A stretch of DNA of 64,000 nucleotides from Gordonibacter sp. 28C (GTDB lineage: Bacteria; Actinomycetota; Coriobacteriia; Coriobacteriales; Eggerthellaceae), in NCBI RefSeq assembly GCF_003339845.1, contig NZ_PPTR01000006.1, forward strand, positions 124,001 through 188,000, read 5' to 3'. This document shows positions 8,136-16,663 of this stretch, one piece after another. Position numbers and translations under genes: made by a program. How positions within the stretch are numbered: the first letter of the stretch is position 1; each line of letters starts with the position of its first letter. The notes beneath the pieces are model-generated. The model was not told where the DNA came from and did not search any database. It worked only from the letters and a program-made list of their open reading frames with translations.

Positions 8136-8806
8136 GGTTCCTCCTTATCAGGCGCCTCGCTCGCCGCCGCTACGGCGGCGCGAACCTCGCGCACCAGCTC
8201 GGCAGGGCATTCGTCAAGGCGCGCAAACCGCATTCGCGCAAGGGCCGACGCCTCGGCTCCGGCTCCCAGCTCGAACGCCTCGCCCCCCGCGCCGTCAGGG
8301 CGCCACACCGCCGACCCGGCGAACGGCTCGGCCACCACCACCCGCTTCGACGCTACCGGCAGCGACGAGATACCGAGCCCGCGCGCGAACACCGTGGGCA
8401 CCTGTTCGCGCATCTGCACTGCGATTCCCCAGACGCGCCGCGAGGCCGGCAGATCCTCTTTCGGCACCTCGTAAAACCACACGGTGACATCCCCCGAGAA
8501 GCCCTCCGTGCGCAGCGTTTCGGCAATTCGGCGCGCGACGGCGAGCCCCGGGTCGCCGTCGTTCTTCGCCGCCAGCGCGAACGAGGCGCCGAAGCAGGCG
8601 TCGCGCGCCTCGTCGAGCGCGTTCTCCTGGCCAACCTTCACCGCGCAGGTGATGCCCTGGTCCACCGAGAACGCGAGCACGGCAAACAGGAGCAGAGCCG
8701 CCATCACCGCGAGCGGCGCGATGGAGCCGCGCTCGCCGGGTTCGAACGCACGACCGTTCCATCGCGCGGTGCGCGCCTCGGAAACGCCGGCCAACCCGCC
8801 GCTCAC
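8132..8806 (-). CDS. TadG-like pilus assembly protein (second set)
   Basis: 224 residues from a GTG at 8806 that overlaps the upstream TGA (GTGA, 8803-8806). An N-terminal pilin-like segment begins with RGSIAPLAVMAALL and continues as a hydrophobic helix to about residue 55. It is followed by the ENALDEARDACFGASFALA region typical of TadG-type proteins, in which Ala-rich helices follow the single membrane anchor. The rest is a mixed periplasmic domain with no recognised motif. It is translationally coupled to its upstream and downstream neighbours. The role (minor pilin or assembly factor) is inferred from position and the N-terminal segment. Confidence 0.6.
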   Translation of the reverse strand: MSGGLAGVSEARTARWNGRAFEPGERGSIAPLAVMAALLLFAVLAFSVDQGITCAVKVGQENALDEARDACFGASFALAAKNDGDPGLAVARRIAETLRTEGFSGDVTVWFYEVPKEDLPASRRVWGIAVQMREQVPTVFARGLGISSLPVASKRVVVAEPFAGSAVWRPDGAGGEAFELGAGAEASALARMRFARLDECPAELVREVRAAVAAASEAPDKEEP

Positions 8807-9327
8807 GAACCCACCGTCACTTCCACGACCCTTCCCTCCACGTGCTCGCACACCACGTGCCGCGCGATCGTCCGATGCGCGAGCCCGGGGATCGCCGCCA
8901 GGGAAGGCAGCTCGTACGCCACGTCGAACGACACGCGGGTGGCGTCCGTGCGCTGCGAGACCGCCGCGTCCTCGTCCGCACTCGAAACGACCCCTGCCCC
9001 GAACGCCCTCGCCGGGCCCTCTTCGGCGACCGACATCGTCACGTTCTCGACCCGCAGCAGCTCGGGCTTCAGCAGCGTCGCCGAGCCCAGCACCTCGTCG
9101 GCCACGAACCGCTCTCTATCGGCGGCGAACGCGAGGCCCGTCGTGTCCATCTGCCGGCAGGCGCGGGAGAGGTCGGCCGTGAGCCGGCTGATGGACAGCA
9201 TCATGCTGCCTGCCTGCACCACCGCGAACACCGCCAGCAGCACGAGCGACACGGCAGCCACCGACTGCACGACCTCGCTCCCCCGCTCCAAGGGACACGG
9301 CGCGTTCGGCCCTCTCGTCGCGCTCAC
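8803..9327 (-). CDS. TadE/TadF-like minor pilin (second set)
   Basis: 174 residues from a GTG at 9327 that overlaps the upstream stop (GTGA, 9324-9327), with GGAGGA just before it. An N-terminal pilin-like helix (RGSEVVQSVAAVSLVLLAV, about 16-40) follows a short basic leader. The remainder has Cys residues near 58 and near the end (HVVCEHVEG). In TadE/TadF pseudopilins a prepilin peptidase cuts just before such a helix. It is one of three consecutive TadE/G-like genes of the second set. Confidence 0.6.
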   Translation of the reverse strand: MSATRGPNAPCPLERGSEVVQSVAAVSLVLLAVFAVVQAGSMMLSISRLTADLSRACRQMDTTGLAFAADRERFVADEVLGSATLLKPELLRVENVTMSVAEEGPARAFGAGVVSSADEDAAVSQRTDATRVSFDVAYELPSLAAIPGLAHRTIARHVVCEHVEGRVVEVTVGS

Positions 9328-9827
9328 GTCTCCTCCGCCGTCTCGTCGACCACCCCGCGTGCCTGCGCCGAGCAGGAGAACGCCGCGCCGTCCGCGCCTT
9401 TGGAAAGCAGCGTGCCGAGCGGCGTCAGGTACCGGCCGCGCACGGCAACCGACGCCTCCACCGGGCGCGTCCGCGTGCGGATGGTGCGGGAGAGGAACGA
9501 GTCGGCCTCGTCGTCGTACAGCCGGTACGCGAACGAGCATTCCTCGACGTCTCCCACGTCCACGTCGATGGAAAGGTCGAGCCCCTCGCCGGCAAGCGAC
9601 GGAGCCGCCTCCACCGCAGCCTCCCGCAGCTCGTCCGGAGAGGACGCCGATGCGGGGCGCGCCGCCACACGGCGGCAGACGGCATGGGCCGCCGTGCCCG
9701 CCTCGGCGCCCAAGAACACGACGCGTCCCAAGTCGATTGCGGCGAACAGGAACGTGAGCAGGATGGGCATGGCCACCACGGCCACGACGGCGCTCCCGCC
9801 CTGTTCCGACCGCCTACTTGGCCGCAC
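9324..9827 (-). CDS. TadE-like minor pilin (second set)
   Basis: 167 residues. The GTG start at 9827 overlaps the end of the Flp-like gene by 14 bp. Near the N-terminus, EQGGSAVVAVVAMPILLTFLFAAIDLG is a classical TadE-type segment (quoted in part: GGSAVVAVVAMPILL), with the helix at about 10-35. The extracytoplasmic part has two Cys (about 51 and 98) and a third near 152 that could form disulfides. It is predicted to be processed by the single prepilin peptidase encoded at 10126-11022. Confidence 0.68.
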   Translation of the reverse strand: MRPSRRSEQGGSAVVAVVAMPILLTFLFAAIDLGRVVFLGAEAGTAAHAVCRRVAARPASASSPDELREAAVEAAPSLAGEGLDLSIDVDVGDVEECSFAYRLYDDEADSFLSRTIRTRTRPVEASVAVRGRYLTPLGTLLSKGADGAAFSCSAQARGVVDETAEET

Positions 9828-10047
9828 CGGATGTCACCTTCGAGAACATGTCGGTGATGTTCGTGCCCGCCGTCGTGAGGGCCGTTTGTATGTTGCCCTG
9901 CAGCAGCATGAGCGCCGCCCCCAGCCCGACGGCGAAACCGAGCACGATGACCGTCTGCACGATCTCGGACCCGCCGCCCTCCTCGCCGCGCACGATAAGC
10001 GCCCTCAGCTTGCCGCACGCACCCATCGAATTCTTTTCCTGTTTCAT
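9814..10047 (-). CDS. Flp-type major prepilin candidate (second set)
   Basis: 77 residues from the ATG at 10047; AAAGGG lies 8 bp upstream, which favours this over the upstream GTG at 10056. A charged leader ends in RGEEGGG, followed by SEIVQTVIVLGFAVGLGAAL, a Gly/Ala-rich hydrophobic helix, then a short polar tail with many Thr and Asn. This is the layout of small Flp pilins. The classic Glu-Tyr pair after the cleavage Gly is missing (only Glu is kept), so it is a divergent member. Its small size and place directly ahead of the TadE/G-like genes make it the likely main subunit of the second set. Confidence 0.65.
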   Translation of the reverse strand: MKQEKNSMGACGKLRALIVRGEEGGGSEIVQTVIVLGFAVGLGAALMLLQGNIQTALTTAGTNITDMFSKVTSGAAK

Positions 10048-10125
10048 GATCGACACCCTTTCTCGTTTGTTCGCAGACGCCCCTTCGGCACCTGCCTTTA
10101 CCTGCGCGCAAAACGCATCGCGCGC

Positions 10126-11022
10126 TCACGCCAGCAACACGCTCGCCGCCGTCCCGCAGGCCAACCAGACCGAGAGGAACGGCGCCATGGGCATGCCGTC
10201 GCCCAGCTTCAACCTCCGCGTCGCACAGCCGGCCAGGGCCGCAAGGCCCGCCAACGCATAGCACGCGGCGAAACCGCACGCTGCCCCCGCGCCGGTGGCC
10301 AGGGACAGCGCCCCCATGCACCGCACGTCGCCCCGGCCGACGGCGCCGCCGGGGCAGCGCACGCGTAGCAGGCGGTTCGCCAGCGAGCACCCCCCGACAA
10401 CGGCGAGGGCGAGCAACAGACCGGCGGCCACGCCCTCGAGCCCGTGCGCCGTCGCTTGGAACGCCGCGCCTGCGAGCGCGACGGCGGCGCACGCCTCAAG
10501 CGGTATGGTGCGGGCCCGCACGTCGCACACGACCGCGGCGACCATGGCGAAGACGCACGCGCCGAGCAACGTGGCGGCGAGAACGTCCGGGACAAGCGCC
10601 GCAGCTGCGGCGAACGCCGCGCCCACGGTCAGCGCGCAAAACGCGCGGTCGCGCACACGGGCCCGAAACGAGTAGCGTCGGCAACGCTCGTCGTCGGTGC
10701 CCGCCGCAACCAGGCCGTCGACCTTGAAGCCGACGCTCGCAAGCGCGCGAATCCGCTCCTCCGTGAGCGTTCCCGCCAAGCCCGCGGCGCATGCCTCGTC
10801 GCGCCATATCCCCACCGCCCCCTCGGTTCCCGGCGCCGTGCTAACCGGCTCGTCGTTGGGGTGGTCGCGCTTGAAGGATCGGTAGACCTCCAACGAGTCG
10901 TCCCACCATGCATCCGCGCGGGCTCGCGCACGGCGCAGCAGCGCGTCGGCCGCCCAAGGGACGGCGAGCCATCCGAGCAAGCCCCCGGCAACCGCGAGCA
11001 CGGCGACGAGCGCGGCGCTCAC
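10126..11022 (-). CDS. Prepilin peptidase, A24 family (TadV/CpaA-like)
   Basis: 298 residues from a GTG at 11022 overlapping the upstream stop (GTGA, 11019-11022). The A24 aspartic protease signature is present: CDVRARTIP with the first catalytic Asp near 167, and GRGD with the second near 232, in a polytopic membrane context of about seven segments. The insert at 35-120 is polar and lacks the Cys pairs of the methylase domain of bifunctional PilD enzymes, so this is probably peptidase only. It is the only prepilin peptidase in the locus and would have to serve both Flp-like pilins and all TadE-like proteins. It closes the first set; 78 bp separate it from the second-set flp gene. Confidence 0.82.
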   Translation of the reverse strand: MSAALVAVLAVAGGLLGWLAVPWAADALLRRARARADAWWDDSLEVYRSFKRDHPNDEPVSTAPGTEGAVGIWRDEACAAGLAGTLTEERIRALASVGFKVDGLVAAGTDDERCRRYSFRARVRDRAFCALTVGAAFAAAAALVPDVLAATLLGACVFAMVAAVVCDVRARTIPLEACAAVALAGAAFQATAHGLEGVAAGLLLALAVVGGCSLANRLLRVRCPGGAVGRGDVRCMGALSLATGAGAACGFAACYALAGLAALAGCATRRLKLGDGMPMAPFLSVWLACGTAASVLLA

Positions 11023-11801
11023 AACCTGCCGCCCTCGACCGCGGCGGAACCAGGCAAGCCGTCCGGCCTGGCGCGGTGCCCGAAAGCCGAACCCGGCAAA
11101 ACGGCTTGCGAGCCCTGGGCTCCGGCAAGCGTAGTCGCCGCTTCGTTCGACGCGGTCGCCCCTTCTTCCGACGCCGTTTCCGCCAACATCGGGCAGATGC
11201 TCACGACCAAAGAGCACGGCGCCTCGGCGGAGCCCCCTTCGACCGGCCTTCGAACCTCGTACCCGCCGTCTGCGGAAGAAGCACCGGGGGAAGCCGATCC
11301 CGGCAACTCGAAGCGCACGATCCAGCCGGTCCGGTCGAACGGCGCGGCCCTCGCCGCATGGCGCGCCGAAGCCGTCCGCCCCGCGCTTCCGCCGAAGCGC
11401 TTCGAGTCCATCGAGGGCCGCGGCTCGACGCGGCGACCCGTCGTCATCGCCTCGGAGGGCGCGCCCGCGGGCGATTGCCCGGCGTGCGGGCCGGCGTGCT
11501 TCCCTTCGTGCGAAACGGGCCTCTCGCCAACCGGGCGTTCGCCCGTTCCGCAAGCGTTATCCGCCGTTTCCAACCGCGTCGCCACAGGGGCGCGGGCGGG
11601 CGGTTCTCTCCATGCAGCGGCTTTCTCCCGTTCAGGGGACCATGACGCCGAGGGCCGCGCCACCGCGTCGTCGGGTTCCCAGCCGGCGTCCTCGGCCGCA
11701 ACGAGCCTCCGTTCCTCCTCGCCGCCGAAGCGATGCATGCATCCGTAGCACACCTCCGCATCGTCGAAGGTGCGCGCACGGCATATAGGGCACGTCTTCA
11801 T
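11019..11801 (-). CDS. Zinc-ribbon protein of unknown function in the Tad operon
   Basis: 260 residues, ATG at 11801 with GGAAGGAGACGG upstream and an ATGA overlap with the DUF192 gene. The N-terminus has two Cys pairs (C4-x2-C7 and C18-x2-C21), a probable zinc ribbon (CPIC and CYGC). The middle 150 residues are low-complexity, rich in Arg, Pro, Ala and Gly. From about residue 165 an ordered segment follows (TGWIVRFELPG, then CSLVVSICPML) that could be a small beta domain, possibly FHA-like, but no firm match is recognised. The function is unknown; the position suggests a regulatory or scaffold role in pilus biogenesis. Confidence 0.6.
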   Translation of the reverse strand: MKTCPICRARTFDDAEVCYGCMHRFGGEEERRLVAAEDAGWEPDDAVARPSASWSPEREKAAAWREPPARAPVATRLETADNACGTGERPVGERPVSHEGKHAGPHAGQSPAGAPSEAMTTGRRVEPRPSMDSKRFGGSAGRTASARHAARAAPFDRTGWIVRFELPGSASPGASSADGGYEVRRPVEGGSAEAPCSLVVSICPMLAETASEEGATASNEAATTLAGAQGSQAVLPGSAFGHRARPDGLPGSAAVEGGRL

Positions 11802-12262
11802 CGGACCGTCTCCTTCCCTCCGCTGATCATGACTTGGTCGCCCACGGCGAACCACGGCGCGTCGCACGAGGCGAACCGCTCGACCACGGCCACGGCTTTG
11901 TCGTTGCGCAGCCGGCGCAGAGGGCCCACGGCGCGATGGGCCTCCACCACGAGCCCCGCGCGGTCGACGAACGCGACGTCGATGGCATGGCGCATGCCCA
12001 CCGTGTGCACGTCGTTGCACGACACGAGCAGGAGCGCTTTGTCGTGAGGTCCGTCGAACAGCAAGCCGGCGGCCTTGCGGCGCGCACGCGTGGCCAGCAT
12101 GAGCGCCGTCCGCTTCTCAAGGCGCTCGGTTCGGTCGGCTCGAGCGGAAACCGTGATCCTGCCCCGCTTGTCCGGCATCCCCCCGGCGCTTCGGCTTTCG
12201 CCCGAAGCGGAGCCCTTCTCCTGCGCAAGGCGCTGCGCTCCCTCCTTCGCTTTCTCCACCAT
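11798..12262 (-). CDS. DUF192-family protein in the Tad operon
   Basis: 154 residues from the ATG at 12262 (AAAGGATGAGC upstream); an ATG at 12268 overlapping the previous stop as ATGA is an equally possible start. The C-terminal half carries the DUF192 signature: CNDVHTVGMRHAIDVAF followed by a beta strand and a Val/Ala-rich core. DUF192 proteins are small beta-barrel proteins of unclear function, often exported. This one has no signal peptide but an Arg/Lys-rich N-terminal half. The same family occurs in Tad clusters of other Actinobacteria as far as I recall, but its role is unknown. Confidence 0.65.
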   Translation of the reverse strand: MVEKAKEGAQRLAQEKGSASGESRSAGGMPDKRGRITVSARADRTERLEKRTALMLATRARRKAAGLLFDGPHDKALLLVSCNDVHTVGMRHAIDVAFVDRAGLVVEAHRAVGPLRRLRNDKAVAVVERFASCDAPWFAVGDQVMISGGKETVR

Positions 12263-12264
12263 GC

Positions 12265-12765
12265 TCATCCTTTCCCATCGGTCGCCGCGCATTGCACGAC
12301 GACGCTCGTCGTATCCCCCGTTCGCACGCACGAGACGTAGGCCCACGTGCGCGGCCCTGACTCCTTCACGAACGACCCACCCGCATCGCTTCCCGAAGGC
12401 ACCGCCGTCCAACCGCGCTCGCATAGCGCGCGCCGCGCGGCCTCGAACGCGCGTGCCGGCTCCTCGGGCACCGCGAACCCCACCACCGACCCCCCGGCTC
12501 CCACCCGCACGTCGGCGCGTCCTTCCATCGGCAGCACCTCTTCGGAAAAGCCGTCCGGCAGCGAATCGGGCGCAGCGGCGGCCCCCCTCTCCGCCGTGCC
12601 GAACGCCAGATCGCGCACGTCCAGCTCCTCCGCAGCCAAGGACAGCGCCTCGCGCGCCACGCTCGGCCGCACGATCTTCAACACGGCGTCCGCTGCGAGA
12701 GCCAACGCGAGCAGCGCGGCTAGGACGGCGATCGCGCAGCGCCCGCGACGGAAGGCCGCGCTCAT
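12265..12765 (-). CDS. Single-pass membrane protein of unknown function
   Basis: 166 residues from the ATG at 12765, which overlaps the upstream stop (ATGA, 12762-12765). A basic start (FRRGR) is followed by one Ala/Leu-rich membrane segment (about 10-32). The rest (about 134 residues) is extracytoplasmic with two Cys (about 118 and 150) and a beta-rich pattern. No family is recognised. It sits between a TadE-like and the DUF192 gene, so a part in pilus assembly or in the envelope near the pilus is likely. Confidence 0.55.
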   Translation of the reverse strand: MSAAFRRGRCAIAVLAALLALALAADAVLKIVRPSVAREALSLAAEELDVRDLAFGTAERGAAAAPDSLPDGFSEEVLPMEGRADVRVGAGGSVVGFAVPEEPARAFEAARRALCERGWTAVPSGSDAGGSFVKESGPRTWAYVSCVRTGDTTSVVVQCAATDGKG

Positions 12766-13232
12766 AGCAGCACCCCCGGCTTGTACGGATCGACCACGAG
12801 CGACACGGCGTGCTGCAGGTGCGGCAGCGCCACGCCGAGCACCGACGATTTCAAACCCATCCCGAACAACGTCGGCGAGAACTCGATGGTCGCCGTGAAC
12901 TTCGCATGGCCGCCGTTCACCTCCTCCACCGCCACGCGCGTGGCCGTGTACGGCCGGTCGCACGCCTGCTCCACCGTTTGGGCGATCTGCGCGCAACTCT
13001 GCTCGAGCCCCTGCCCGTAGGCGGGCGACGCCGCATGCACGCGCACCGCCTCGCGCGCCACGCGGTCGAACGCCGCGCACTCGGAGAAGAACAGCAGCGC
13101 GTTCACCGCGATCACCGCCACGGCGATAAGCACCGGAAACACCACGGCCAGCTCCACCGTCATCTGCCCGCGCTCCCGGATCGTCGGCACCGCAACGTGC
13201 GCGCCCGTCGGCTTCGCCGTCGTCACTCCCAT
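12762..13232 (-). CDS. TadE-like minor pilin (first set)
   Basis: 156 residues. A basic leader is followed by RERGQMTVELAVVFPVLIAV, a textbook TadE segment (Gly-x-x-x-Val-Glu then a long hydrophobic helix, about 19-50). Two Cys pairs follow (C53; C80 and C90 region). The ATG at 13232 overlaps the TadG-like gene; a GTG at 13226 giving a GTGA overlap is an alternative. TadE proteins are pseudopilins processed by TadV and needed for Flp pilus assembly. The last residue codons overlap the start of the next gene. Confidence 0.75.
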   Translation of the reverse strand: MGVTTAKPTGAHVAVPTIRERGQMTVELAVVFPVLIAVAVIAVNALLFFSECAAFDRVAREAVRVHAASPAYGQGLEQSCAQIAQTVEQACDRPYTATRVAVEEVNGGHAKFTATIEFSPTLFGMGLKSSVLGVALPHLQHAVSLVVDPYKPGVLL

Positions 13233-15463
13233 GCCCTCACCCCCGTCACCTGCGCGTACACCGATCGCACTCCGTCCGCCACCCCGCTCGCGAAATCGGC
13301 TGCGGCGTCCCTCGCCGCCTGCGGCAGCGCGATGGTGATGGGAATGGCCGGCCCGCCGTCGCCGAACAGCCGCACCGACGCGATCTCTATAGTGCCGTCG
13401 AGCCCGGCGATGCCCTCCACGGCGGCGGCCTCCGCGGCCGTGACCACCGAGGAGAACAGATCGGTCGACGCAAGCGGGTGCGCCACCGCCTGGGCCTTCA
13501 CGGCGAGGAAGCGCGCCGTGAACGACGCGTCGTCGGCTGCGGCCGCATGCGCCGAGTTCACCAGAACCGGTTTCAGCGCGTCGAGCTTCGCCGGCTCCAA
13601 GCCCAGCGCCCCCGCGACCTTCTCGAACGCGCCCGCCGCCCACGACCCGAGCCCGCTCGCGCTCGCGAACGGCAGCGCATCCACCGCACGCTCGACGGCG
13701 CCCTGAACGGCCTCCTGTCCCTCGAGATAGGCGCCCAGCAGCCCCGACCAGCAATCGAGCACGACGCCAAGCGCGCCGGTCGCCGCACCCCCTCTCTCCC
13801 GCAACCCGTCGAGCAGCGACGAGACGACGTTCTTCCCCTCGTCGGAAGGCTCGGCCAGCAGCGTCGCCGCCGACACGGCGGCCCGCGCGCCCAGCTCCCC
13901 CGCCTCGCGTACGAACCCGCTGGCGAAACCGGTGGAGGCGGCGGCCGCGTTCGCGTTCGCCGCGAAGGCCACCGCGCCGAACCGGCCGGGAGGCGCGGCG
14001 TCTATGCGCATGTCGGCGGCCCGACGCAGCACGTCCAGGCAGCCGTCCAGCAGCCCGCCGGCCCTGCCCTTCACCTCGGCAGCGAGCGGGTCGAGCTCGG
14101 CACGCGCCTTCCGGTAGTCGTCGGCCGCCTGCGCCACGGCTTCGTAGTGGTATTCGAAGCCGTTCTCTATGGACGTGGAGGCGGCGGCCACCTTTCCCAT
14201 GCTGGCGGCCGTGAACCCGCAGGCGGGGCATGCAGGGCACCCTTCCGCCTCCATCTGGGCGATGGACATCGCCCCCGCCGCGCCCGCCGCCTCGGGGCAC
14301 CCCGGCCAGGCGTGCGCGACCGTCTGCCCCGCACCGTCCGACGTCGTCGGATAGACCGCCTCCGTGTAGAGCGTCGTCTCGCGCATCTCGGCCGTGTTCT
14401 TCGGCAAATGCGGGAAAAGCGCGTCGAACGACTCGGCGCTCTCGTGCACGTAGCCGCGACCCACCTCGTCGGACGCGTACGCGTAGAATCGCTGGCGCAG
14501 CGCCGAGCGGGCACGGTCCTCCACGGAAGCCCCCTCGGGCTCCTCCGAGGCCAACCGGCGCGCGTAGTAGGCGCGGGCGCGGTCGAGCGCCACGGAGAAC
14601 GACCAGGCGTCGACGCTCGCGTAACGGGGGTTGTCCGCGCCCGCCAGGCCGGCGAGCGTCGACGCCCGCTCGTACATGCAGTACCCTGGAGCGTCGCCGC
14701 AGTCGCGCCGGAACGCGCGCTCCTTGCAGGCGTTCGCCTCCTGCGCGGCCTCCTCGGCCTCGGCGGCGGCCCGCTTGATGTCGCCGGCTTCGCGCTCCGC
14801 CTCGCCCACCAGGTCCTCGGCGCCTTCCACCGTCCCCAGCGACAGCTCCTCGCCGTCGGCCGGCACGAGCACGGCCAACCCTAGATACGACGCCCCCATC
14901 GCGCCGCCGTCGTTCGCCGACGCCACCGACGCCGCGTTGGCGGTCGCCAGGAAGGGCAGCGCCTTCTGCAGGCGGTTCAACCCCGCAACGGCCTTGTCGG
15001 CGAACGAGTCGCGCGCCTGAACCACCTTGCGCGCCGCATCGAGCAAGACCTCGGAGGCGGCCGCCGTCGCCGGCGTGCACAACGCCGCCACGCCCAAACC
15101 GGTTGCCACCGCGCTCGTGAGCGAGAGCGACAGCACCACGGCGTCGCACACGCGCACGACGATCATGAACTCGGCCACCTCGTTCTCCGCGGCGAGCGCC
15201 ACCGCATCCGCGACGTCCTGCACGTCGGCCGACGCCGAGCTCACGCGATACACCTGCGCCGACGTGAACACGAGCGACAGCGTGATAAGCAGCGCCAAGG
15301 CCACGCCCACCGTGGTGAACCCGTCCTCGTCGCGGAACAACCCGATCGATCGACGGGCGCCTCTGAGGCGGGAACCCCGCAAAAGCGATCGAAGACGACC
15401 AGGCCTCCCGTTGGGCGGAAAGTCCCGAGCGGGGACGGCAGGCGTCGAGGTTCTCGTTTTCAT
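13223..15463 (-). CDS. Large TadG-like pilus-associated protein
   Basis: 746 residues, ATG at 15463 overlapping the upstream stop (ATGA, 15460-15463). A basic N-terminal region of about 45 residues precedes DEDGFTTVGVALALLITLSL, a TadG-type N-terminal helix (about 46-75), then SADVQDVADAVALAAENEV, the Ala-rich motif common to TadG. A second hydrophobic stretch lies near 100-135. The long remainder is Ala-rich and helical, with several Cys including CPACPACG (about 395-402). No von Willebrand MIDAS motif (DxSxS) is visible, unlike classical TadG. It is probably surface- or envelope-exposed and could sit at the pilus tip or base. Confidence 0.65.
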   Translation of the reverse strand: MKTRTSTPAVPARDFPPNGRPGRLRSLLRGSRLRGARRSIGLFRDEDGFTTVGVALALLITLSLVFTSAQVYRVSSASADVQDVADAVALAAENEVAEFMIVVRVCDAVVLSLSLTSAVATGLGVAALCTPATAAASEVLLDAARKVVQARDSFADKAVAGLNRLQKALPFLATANAASVASANDGGAMGASYLGLAVLVPADGEELSLGTVEGAEDLVGEAEREAGDIKRAAAEAEEAAQEANACKERAFRRDCGDAPGYCMYERASTLAGLAGADNPRYASVDAWSFSVALDRARAYYARRLASEEPEGASVEDRARSALRQRFYAYASDEVGRGYVHESAESFDALFPHLPKNTAEMRETTLYTEAVYPTTSDGAGQTVAHAWPGCPEAAGAAGAMSIAQMEAEGCPACPACGFTAASMGKVAAASTSIENGFEYHYEAVAQAADDYRKARAELDPLAAEVKGRAGGLLDGCLDVLRRAADMRIDAAPPGRFGAVAFAANANAAAASTGFASGFVREAGELGARAAVSAATLLAEPSDEGKNVVSSLLDGLRERGGAATGALGVVLDCWSGLLGAYLEGQEAVQGAVERAVDALPFASASGLGSWAAGAFEKVAGALGLEPAKLDALKPVLVNSAHAAAADDASFTARFLAVKAQAVAHPLASTDLFSSVVTAAEAAAVEGIAGLDGTIEIASVRLFGDGGPAIPITIALPQAARDAAADFASGVADGVRSVYAQVTGVRAWE

Positions 15464-16002
15464 CGCAACCACGCCCCGATCCACCTCGCCGGGTCGCGCC
15501 CGGTCTCCGTGCCGTCGACCCATGCCGGCTGCGTCGGCGTCGACGTCGTCGCCTCCACGTGCAGGTTGCCCGCCGCGTCGGTCATGCCGAGCAGCGCGGC
15601 GCCCGCGTCCAGCAACGGCAGCGGCCGCACGTCGGTGCCCACGGTCACGCTCACCGTCTGCGAGCCTTCGTCGCCAACCAGCTCGATATCCCAGCTGCAC
15701 CCTCCGCGATGCACATGGAAGCAGTCGAGCGGGGGCACCGCGCCCAACCGATGGCGGACGAACGCCTCGCAGCTGCCGTCCATGTCGCCCAGCGCCTCGG
15801 TCTTGGTGGCGAGCAGCCGGCAACCTTCCGCCGCCGCGCCCTGCATGACCATGCGGTCGTACAGCAGGATGCCCGGCTGCAGAAGCAGCAGCAGAGCCAC
15901 GAACAGCACGGGGATGAGCACCGCCGCCTCGACGGTGGCCTGCCCCCGCTCTCCTCCCCCGACGCTAAGCGCCCGGAACCCCTTCGGCATCCGCCCGACC
16001 AT
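15460..16002 (-). CDS. TadE-like minor pilin (first set)
   Basis: 180 residues, ATG at 16002 after AAGGAGGCGGAC. GERGQATVEAAVLIPVLFVA (about 17-36) is a clear TadE motif with cleavage expected after the Gly and a hydrophobic helix to about residue 45. Cys residues at about 61, 78, 94 and 102 could form disulfides in the exported part. It stands 22 bp after the preceding small TadE-like gene and is coupled to the large TadG-like gene. Confidence 0.78.
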   Translation of the reverse strand: MVGRMPKGFRALSVGGGERGQATVEAAVLIPVLFVALLLLLQPGILLYDRMVMQGAAAEGCRLLATKTEALGDMDGSCEAFVRHRLGAVPPLDCFHVHRGGCSWDIELVGDEGSQTVSVTVGTDVRPLPLLDAGAALLGMTDAAGNLHVEATTSTPTQPAWVDGTETGRDPARWIGAWLR

Positions 16003-16024
16003 GTCCGCCTCCTTCCCTTCCCCG

Positions 16025-16339
16025 TCAATACAGAAACACGTCCGCCACCGCGCCCGGCGCGACGCCCTGCACGTGATGCGACGCCGCCGTCAGCGCGTGC
16101 TCCACGAACAGGCCGCCCTCGAAGGAGCGCCACAGCGCCCCGCATGCCACGATCACCGCGAGCAACCCCGCCGTGACCAAGGCGAATTCCACCGTTCCCT
16201 GGCCACGCTCCCCGCCGCAGGCCGCGCGAAGCGTCCTGCGCGCGGGAACCGGGCGGCGAAGCGCACGCGATCCTCTCCGAGGGACGCGCGCGGCCAACTC
16301 GGGCGGCGGCCCCCCATGCAAGCCGGCCATGCGCGTCAC
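16025..16339 (-). CDS. Small TadE-like minor pilin (first set)
   Basis: 104 residues from a GTG at 16339 that overlaps the flp stop (GTGA, 16336-16339); an ATG at 16330 is an alternative. An Arg/Pro-rich leader of about 40 residues precedes GERGQGTVEFALVTAGLLAV, a TadE/Flp-type processing site and helix. Only about 35 residues follow the helix, so the mature protein is very small. Confidence 0.68.
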   Translation of the reverse strand: MTRMAGLHGGPPPELAARVPRRGSRALRRPVPARRTLRAACGGERGQGTVEFALVTAGLLAVIVACGALWRSFEGGLFVEHALTAASHHVQGVAPGAVADVFLY

Positions 16340-16611
16340 AGCCCGTTTATCCCGCTCGCAATGGCGTCCCACAGCTCCTGCAGCTTCGGCCGGAACACCG
16401 TGATGGCCAAAATGGCTATGACCACCAGCACGCCCGCCAGGATGGCGTACTCCGTCGTGCCCTGGCCCTTGGCCCGCGCAAGCCTCATGCGGCACGCGGC
16501 CGACCAGCGCGGCAACGCCGCCCGCCACCCGTCGAGCCAGCGCCCCGACACCCCGCCGTGCAACCGCCCCGCATTCCGCACGCGGGCGAGACCCTCTCTC
16601 CGAACCTCCAT
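16336..16611 (-). CDS. flp: Flp-type major prepilin (first set)
   Basis: 91 residues, ATG at 16611 after GAGGAG. A basic leader of about 48 residues is followed by KGQGTTEYAILAGVLVVIAI, which carries the Glu-Tyr pair typical of Flp pilins directly after the expected cleavage Gly, and a short tail (ELWDAIASGINGL). The leader is longer than usual for Flp. It is the most likely major subunit of the first-set pilus and lies directly after tadC. Confidence 0.82.
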   Translation of the reverse strand: MEVRREGLARVRNAGRLHGGVSGRWLDGWRAALPRWSAACRMRLARAKGQGTTEYAILAGVLVVIAILAITVFRPKLQELWDAIASGINGL

Positions 16612-16663
16612 CGCAAGCTCCTCTTCTTCCGCGCGTCCCTCGTCGCGAGGGCGCGACCGCCGT

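Noticed and set aside
12762-15149. A 795-residue minus-strand frame covering the TadE-like gene at 12762
   Set aside because: Only the last 156 codons have real protein features; the rest is an out-of-frame shadow of the large TadG-like gene.
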